Shown: in pieces, positions 59,993 to 64,000 of the stretch
Position numbering within the stretch: the stretch's first letter is position 1
How the letters are laid out: the number at the start of each line of letters is the position of its first letter
Source: Pseudomonas libanensis
GTDB taxonomy: Bacteria > Pseudomonadota > Gammaproteobacteria > Pseudomonadales > Pseudomonadaceae
Length of the DNA: 64,000 nt
Direction of reading: 5' to 3'
Assembly (NCBI RefSeq): GCF_001439685.1
Contig: NZ_JYLH01000012.1
Coordinates: 1 to 64,000, forward strand
Translations under genes and position numbers: made by a program
The notes under the pieces: model-generated
Told to the model about the DNA's origin: nothing
What the model saw: the letters and a program-made list of their open reading frames with translations, nothing else
Database searches by the model: none

Positions 59993-60916
59993 GTGAAAAT
60001 TCGTCTCTCTATTGTCAGCCTGTTTTTCGCTTTCACAGGCACCTTCGCCCACGCCGCCGAATCCACCTTGGCCCCGCGTGACGCCTCCAAGCTGCAAATT
60101 GCCTCCGGCAGCGCCATGCTGGTCGATCTGCAAACCAACAAGGTCATTTATTCCAGCAACCCAGACGTGGTGGTGCCTATCGCTTCGGTGAGCAAGCTGA
60201 TGACCGGCCTGATCGTCCTCGAAGCCAAGCAGGATATGGACGAATACATCGACATCAACATCACTGACACGCCAGAGATGAAAGGCGTGTTCTCGCGGGT
60301 AAAGATCGGCAGCCAGATGCCACGCAAGGAGATGCTGCTGATCGCGCTGATGTCCTCGGAAAACCGCGCTGCGGCAAGCCTGGCCCACCACTATCCAGGT
60401 GGCTACGCGGCCTTCATCGCAGCGATGAACGCCAAGGCCAAGTCCCTGGGTATGACCAGCACCCACTATGTTGAGCCCACTGGCCTGTCGATCCATAACG
60501 TGTCGACCGCCCGCGACCTGAGCAAGCTGCTGGCCTATGCGCGCAAATTCCCGATGCTCAGCCAATTGAGTACCACTAAAGAAAAGACCGTGGCGTTCCG
60601 CAAGCCCAACTACACCCTGGGCTTCTCCAACACCGACCACCTGATCAACCGCGCCAACTGGGACATCAAGCTGACCAAGACCGGCTTTACCAACCAGGCC
60701 GGGCATTGCCTGGTGCTGGTGACCAGCATGGGTAATCGCCCGGTTTCACTGGTGATCCTGGATGCCTTTGGCAAGTTCACTCATTTTGCCGATGCCAGCC
60801 GCATTCGCAGTTGGGTCGAGACCGGCAAAGGCGGCGCAGTGCCGGATGTGGCGTTGCGCTACAAGGCTGACAAGAATCTGAAGAACCGGGGGAATGCGGT
60901 AGAAGTTCGCCGCTAA
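59993..60916 (+). CDS. pbpG: D-alanyl-D-alanine endopeptidase (PBP7/8 type)
   Basis: A 307-residue periplasmic low-molecular-weight penicillin-binding protein that cuts DD-crosslinks in peptidoglycan. The signal peptide KIRLSIVSLFFAFTGTFAHAA has an AHA-A cleavage site. The three active-site motifs are ASVSKLM (SxxK), SSENRAA (SxN) and TKTGFT (KTG). The start is GTG at 59993 with a weak ribosome site. Confidence 0.95.
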   Translation: MKIRLSIVSLFFAFTGTFAHAAESTLAPRDASKLQIASGSAMLVDLQTNKVIYSSNPDVVVPIASVSKLMTGLIVLEAKQDMDEYIDINITDTPEMKGVFSRVKIGSQMPRKEMLLIALMSSENRAAASLAHHYPGGYAAFIAAMNAKAKSLGMTSTHYVEPTGLSIHNVSTARDLSKLLAYARKFPMLSQLSTTKEKTVAFRKPNYTLGFSNTDHLINRANWDIKLTKTGFTNQAGHCLVLVTSMGNRPVSLVILDAFGKFTHFADASRIRSWVETGKGGAVPDVALRYKADKNLKNRGNAVEVRR

Positions 60917-60947
60917 CCTCATCAACATTACTGAAGCACCGCAAACC

Positions 60948-60993
60948 AATGTGGGAGGGGCAAGCCGAATCGTCGCACCGCCCCTCCCACATT
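60948..60993. repeat. REP-like hairpin between converging genes
   Basis: AATGTGGGAGGGGC and GCCCCTCCCACATT form a perfect 14-base-pair stem around an 18-base loop. The arms are REP-like but the core GCTTGC is degenerate. It probably terminates from both sides. Confidence 0.7.
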
Positions 60994-60994
60994 C

Positions 60995-61678
60995 TTATAT
61001 GCGTTCTGCCAGGACTTTGAGCGCTTGGGCCGCGGCCCCTTCCTGCCCCGCCTGGGCCGTTGCATTCGCCGCCTCACGCCAGCGCTGCGCATCCACATTC
61101 GCCGGCAGCTGACTCGGGCGCTGAGTCAGGATGGCCCAGTGCCCCGCGCTCTTCCACGCCGACTCAAAATCACTGAACCCCATGGTCAATCGGCGCTCGT
61201 TCCCAGAACGCAGCAACACCGTACTCTTCTGCTGGTTGAACCCGACCACCACGACATAACGCGCCCCGGACCAGAAGCTGGAGCTGATTCGCGCCATTAC
61301 CGGGTAACCTGCCGCCACCTGCGCCAGCACTGAGGTCAGCTTGGCGTCCAACGGGTACACCATCAGCCCGTACTCACGCGCCAACGCCTGCATGTTGCCT
61401 TCCAGGTTCGCCTCAGCGCCTGGAAGACGCAGCGGCTTATCCAAGAGCCCCGGTGTCATGACAATGCCTTGTTGCGACAGCATGCTGGCCAATGCCGTAG
61501 GACCGCTCTGATAAGCCTCGCTGCGGAAGGTCGGCACGCCGTTGAGTTCGACGCGCTCCGGCAAGCCAGGCAATTTCGACGGCTGGCTGGAACAGGCCCC
61601 GAGCCCCAGGGCAACAGCCAGCAGAAAGGAAGTTCTAACGTTCGACCGTGTGCGCAATTTTTTGACTCTCTTGATCAA
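60995..61678 (-). CDS. lipoprotein with a C39-like peptidase fold, catalytic Cys replaced
   Basis: A 227-residue lipoprotein; the signal ends LLAVALGLGACSS. The segment VPTFRSEAYQSGPTALASML aligns with the C39 motif VPxxxQxxYxCGPAALA, so the nucleophilic Cys is Ser. The His region GYPVMARI...GARYVVVVGFN has lost the usual His (HYVVVVG becomes RYVVVVG). It should be a non-catalytic C39-like envelope protein. The last 40 residues are helical and Ala-rich. Confidence 0.75.
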   Translation of the reverse strand: MIKRVKKLRTRSNVRTSFLLAVALGLGACSSQPSKLPGLPERVELNGVPTFRSEAYQSGPTALASMLSQQGIVMTPGLLDKPLRLPGAEANLEGNMQALAREYGLMVYPLDAKLTSVLAQVAAGYPVMARISSSFWSGARYVVVVGFNQQKSTVLLRSGNERRLTMGFSDFESAWKSAGHWAILTQRPSQLPANVDAQRWREAANATAQAGQEGAAAQALKVLAERI

Positions 61679-61868
61679 CTGCCGGTAAAGGCCCCGATCA
61701 TAGGACGCTCTGCTACGTGGGTATAGCCCACTGAGCTAGTAAAGCTTTGCTGATAGAGCAAACAAGTTGGACAGACTCGACCATTGGTCAATAGCAGGCA
61801 ACCGCCGTATAGCTAGACTGTCCATTGAGAAGACTGTGTGTGCCCCGACTGGGCGAAAGGAGGCCCGA

Positions 61869-62030
61869 ATGAGCCTTGCTACGACGATTTTCCTGTTGAT
61901 CTGCGGTTGGCTGGCGGTCGCCGCCGCCATGCTGTGGGGTGTAATGCGCGTGACCCGCAGGCATCATCACCCCCACGTCAAACCCGAAGCGCCCGCCAAG
62001 CCTTCCAAGGCGACGGCACATCACGCCTAG
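61869..62030 (+). CDS. 53-residue membrane peptide with His-rich tail
   Basis: The ATG at 61869 has an excellent AAAGGAGG site. One transmembrane helix (TTIFLLICGWLAVAAAMLWGVM) is followed by a basic RVTRRHHHPHVKPEAP tail with a further HH near the end. An in-frame extension of 34 residues upstream is not needed. It overlaps the converging lipoprotein gene by four bases. The function is unknown; metal binding by the tail is possible. Confidence 0.72.
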   Translation: MSLATTIFLLICGWLAVAAAMLWGVMRVTRRHHHPHVKPEAPAKPSKATAHHA

Positions 62031-62437
62031 CCGGGCATGCAATTGAAGTCCTGGGTCGTCGCGATTTCCTTGCCGTGGCCATCCTTGAGGGTCGCCCGCA
62101 CGGTGGTGCCCAGGCTCGACTCCACCAGGGTGTAGTGTTCGCCCGCCTTGAAATGTTTGTACTCGATCCGGCCCTGGCAATCCTGCTGGTTGTCGTCGCC
62201 TGGCTCTTCTTCAAATAACGTCACGTCCAGGCGATGGTCCCCCGGGGTTACTTCAAAATAGCGGCCATCATCCACGCGCTGGCCGTCGACGCGCTCAGCC
62301 ATCAGGTCATTCGGCGCTTCTTCCTTCAAGCCGATCCAGGCTTCGCTGGGGTCAGCCTTGGGGATTGGGCCGGCGCAGGCCGAGAGCAACAATACAACGC
62401 CAAGTGCGGGAATCAACAACAGTGGTTTAAGTGACAT
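62027..62437 (-). CDS. small hypothetical lipoprotein
   Basis: A 136-residue lipoprotein; the signal ends LGVVLLLSACAGP, giving Cys21 as the lipidated residue. The mature part has the look of a beta-rich domain (RYFEVTPGDHRLDVTLFEEE, HYTLVESSLGTTVRATL) and two further Cys (DCQGRIEY and NCMPG) that could form a disulphide. I do not recognise a named family. Confidence 0.78.
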   Translation of the reverse strand: MSLKPLLLIPALGVVLLLSACAGPIPKADPSEAWIGLKEEAPNDLMAERVDGQRVDDGRYFEVTPGDHRLDVTLFEEEPGDDNQQDCQGRIEYKHFKAGEHYTLVESSLGTTVRATLKDGHGKEIATTQDFNCMPG

Positions 62438-62639
62438 GGCAGGGCTCCAAAGGCATCAAAAAAGGTGTATCCGATGGCTGACAAGCTTGATCAGCCCGCC
62501 TTTGTAGAACAAATGAATACATATGAAACGATCTTCAGCCGTTAACTAAATCTTCCTTCACCTGGCTGAAAGGTGCGTGTTAGGTGGGTCGGGCGAGACT
62601 GCCGGGGTTTGCAACCCTGCTTTTCTCGGAGACTCACGC

Positions 62640-64000
62640 ATGCTCGGGCTGGTAAAGACCGCACTGCAAAAGCCGTACACGTTCATCGTGTTGGCTATAT
62701 TCATCTGCATCATCGGGCCCATGGCGGCCCTGCGCACACCTACTGACGTGTTCCCCGATATCGGTATCCCGGTGGTCGCCGTGGTCTGGCAGTACAACGG
62801 CCTGTCCCCGGACGCCATGGCCGGGCGGGTGATCTACACCTATGAACGCTCCTTGAGCACCACCGTCAACGACATCGAACATATCGAATCGCAATCACTG
62901 CCCGGCATGGGCATCGTCAAGATCTTCTTCCAGCCCGGCGTCGATATCCGCACCGCCAACGCCCAGGTCACGGCGGTGTCACAAACTGTGCTCAAGCAGA
63001 TGCCACCGGGCATCACCCCACCGCTGATCCTCAACTACAGCGCCTCCACGGTGCCGATCCTGCAAATGGCATTCTCCAGCCCCAGCCTGTCGGAAGCCAG
63101 GATCCGCGACCTGGTGCAGAACAATATCCGCCTGCCCCTGAGCGCCCTGCCCGGCCTGGCCATGCCCACGCCGATGGGCGGCAAGCAACGGCAGATCACC
63201 CTCGACCTTGACCCGCAGGCCCTGGCCGCCAAAGGCTTGTCGGCCCAGGACGTGGGCAATGCCCTGGCGTTGCAGAACCAGATCATCCCGGTGGGCACCG
63301 CCAAGCTCGGCCCCAACGAATACACGATTTTGCTCAACAACAGCCCCAAGGCGATCGATGAGCTCAACGATCTGCCGATCAAGACCGTCGATGGTGCGCT
63401 GATCACCATCGGCCAAGTGGCCCACGTGCGCGACGGCTCACCACCGCAGACCAACATCGTGCGCGTCGACGGTCATCGCGCAGTACTGATGCCGGCGCTG
63501 AAAAACGGCAGCATCTCGACCCTGTCGATCATCGACGGCATCCGCCAGATGCTGCCGCGCATCAACGAAACCCTGCCGCCTTCACTGAAAACCTCGCTGC
63601 TGGGTGACGCTTCGGTGTTCGTCAAGCAATCAGTGGGCAGCGTGGCCCAGGAAGGCATCATCGCCGCGTTGCTGACCAGCGCGATGATCCTGCTGTTCCT
63701 CGGCAGCTGGCGCTCGACCCTGATCATTGCCGCGTCGATTCCCCTGGCGGTGCTGTCGGCCATTGCGCTGCTGGCGGTCAGCGGGCAAACCCTCAACGTG
63801 ATGACCCTCGGCGGGCTGGCGTTGGCGGTTGGGATCCTGGTGGACGACGCCACGGTGACCATCGAAAACATCAACTGGCACCTGGAACAAGGCAAGGCGG
63901 TAAAGACTGCGATCCTCGACGGTGCCGCACAGATCGTCGGCCCGGCGTTCGTCTCGCTGCTGTGCATCTGCATCGTGTTCGTGCCGATGTTCTTGCTGCA
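62640..64000 (+). CDS. RND-family efflux permease, 5' part (runs off the window)
   Basis: The first 453 residues of a proton-driven RND pump. Helix 1 (FIVLAIFICIIGPMAAL) is followed by the first periplasmic domain beginning RTPTDVFPDIGIPVVAVVWQYNGLSP. Helices 2-4 follow, with GILVDDATVTIENI carrying the Asp pair used for proton transfer (AcrB Asp407/408). The ATG at 62640 follows CTCGGAGA. No adaptor or outer-membrane gene lies upstream, so partners are presumably downstream. Roughly 40 per cent of the usual 1,000-plus residues is visible. Confidence 0.92.
   Translation, partial: MLGLVKTALQKPYTFIVLAIFICIIGPMAALRTPTDVFPDIGIPVVAVVWQYNGLSPDAMAGRVIYTYERSLSTTVNDIEHIESQSLPGMGIVKIFFQPGVDIRTANAQVTAVSQTVLKQMPPGITPPLILNYSASTVPILQMAFSSPSLSEARIRDLVQNNIRLPLSALPGLAMPTPMGGKQRQITLDLDPQALAAKGLSAQDVGNALALQNQIIPVGTAKLGPNEYTILLNNSPKAIDELNDLPIKTVDGALITIGQVAHVRDGSPPQTNIVRVDGHRAVLMPALKNGSISTLSIIDGIRQMLPRINETLPPSLKTSLLGDASVFVKQSVGSVAQEGIIAALLTSAMILLFLGSWRSTLIIAASIPLAVLSAIALLAVSGQTLNVMTLGGLALAVGILVDDATVTIENINWHLEQGKAVKTAILDGAAQIVGPAFVSLLCICIVFVPMFLL

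Overview
The window is chromosomal DNA from a Pseudomonas, almost certainly of the P. fluorescens group. The evidence is the GC-rich codon use, the GTGGGAG...GCTTGC type REP/REPIN palindromes, the tig-clpP-clpX-lon-hupB-ppiD block beside folD and a tRNA cluster, and two Pseudomonas regulatory RNAs that I recognise from sequence (a CrcY-type RNA and a PrrF-type RNA). No prophage, plasmid or CRISPR array is visible. The only trace of a transposable element is a clipped transposase start at the left edge.

Layout. 1-480: clipped transposase and a REPIN. 0.5-12.2 kb: acyl-CoA metabolism. An acyl-CoA dehydrogenase/LysR pair is followed by the complete leucine/isovalerate (liu) pathway: liuR-liuE, an acyl-CoA synthetase, and liuA-B-C-D, with three LiuR-type palindromes. 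Between liuE and the synthetase lies a CrcY RNA with a CbrB-type inverted repeat and a sigma-54 promoter. 12.2-13.5 kb: an S24-type repressor that has lost its catalytic Ser/Lys, a small DUF3077-like gene, and a Fur-box-controlled PrrF RNA. 13.7-21.8 kb: an M14 carboxypeptidase; a catalase-like peroxidase/cytochrome b561 operon; a three-gene cassette (stand-alone amino-acid adenylation domain, membrane ferric-reductase-like flavocytochrome, enoyl-CoA hydratase); and an ECF sigma/anti-sigma pair. The sigma gene and the peroxidase operon carry the same promoter, GGAATAA-N14-CGTCT, so they look like one regulon split by the cassette. 21.9-25.2 kb: zapE overlapping an LRR-protein kinase gene, and a YebC-family regulator.

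25.3-30.7 kb: 2-aminoethylphosphonate use (phnW, phnX, an OPA-type transporter, two LysR regulators). 30.8-35.5 kb: a cytochrome b561, an uncharacterised HAD phosphatase/class III aminotransferase/alpha-beta hydrolase operon, and a D-cysteine desulfhydrase/ACC deaminase-like enzyme. 35.5-40.1 kb: fadH, a nitrilase-fold protein without its Cys, an AraC regulator and a 28-residue acidic microprotein gene. 40.2-44.6 kb: a second pyruvate-dehydrogenase E1 (AceE) gene, a MarR regulator and an orphan protein equivalent to only the C-terminal part of AceE. TTGCAATTGCAA-type palindromes precede both E1-related genes. 44.6-49.2 kb: a Pro/Ala-rich lipoprotein, a LysR/MFS pair and nhaA.

49.2-58.7 kb: the protein quality-control block (ppiD, hupB, lon, clpX, clpP, tig), with heat-shock-type promoters before lon and clpX and a three-way-junction RNA structure downstream of hupB; then tRNA-Arg, tRNA-His, tRNA-Leu and tRNA-His. 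58.9-64 kb: folD, pbpG, a pseudo-C39 lipoprotein, two small envelope genes and the 5' part of an RND efflux pump gene that runs off the window.

The most original signals are the adenylation/flavocytochrome cassette inside a split ECF regulon, the half-AceE paralogue with its shared operators, the cleavage-dead repressor, the LRR-kinase fused by overlap to zapE, and the structured RNA after hupB. All functional statements rest on reading the sequence and remembered family knowledge; no database search was run.
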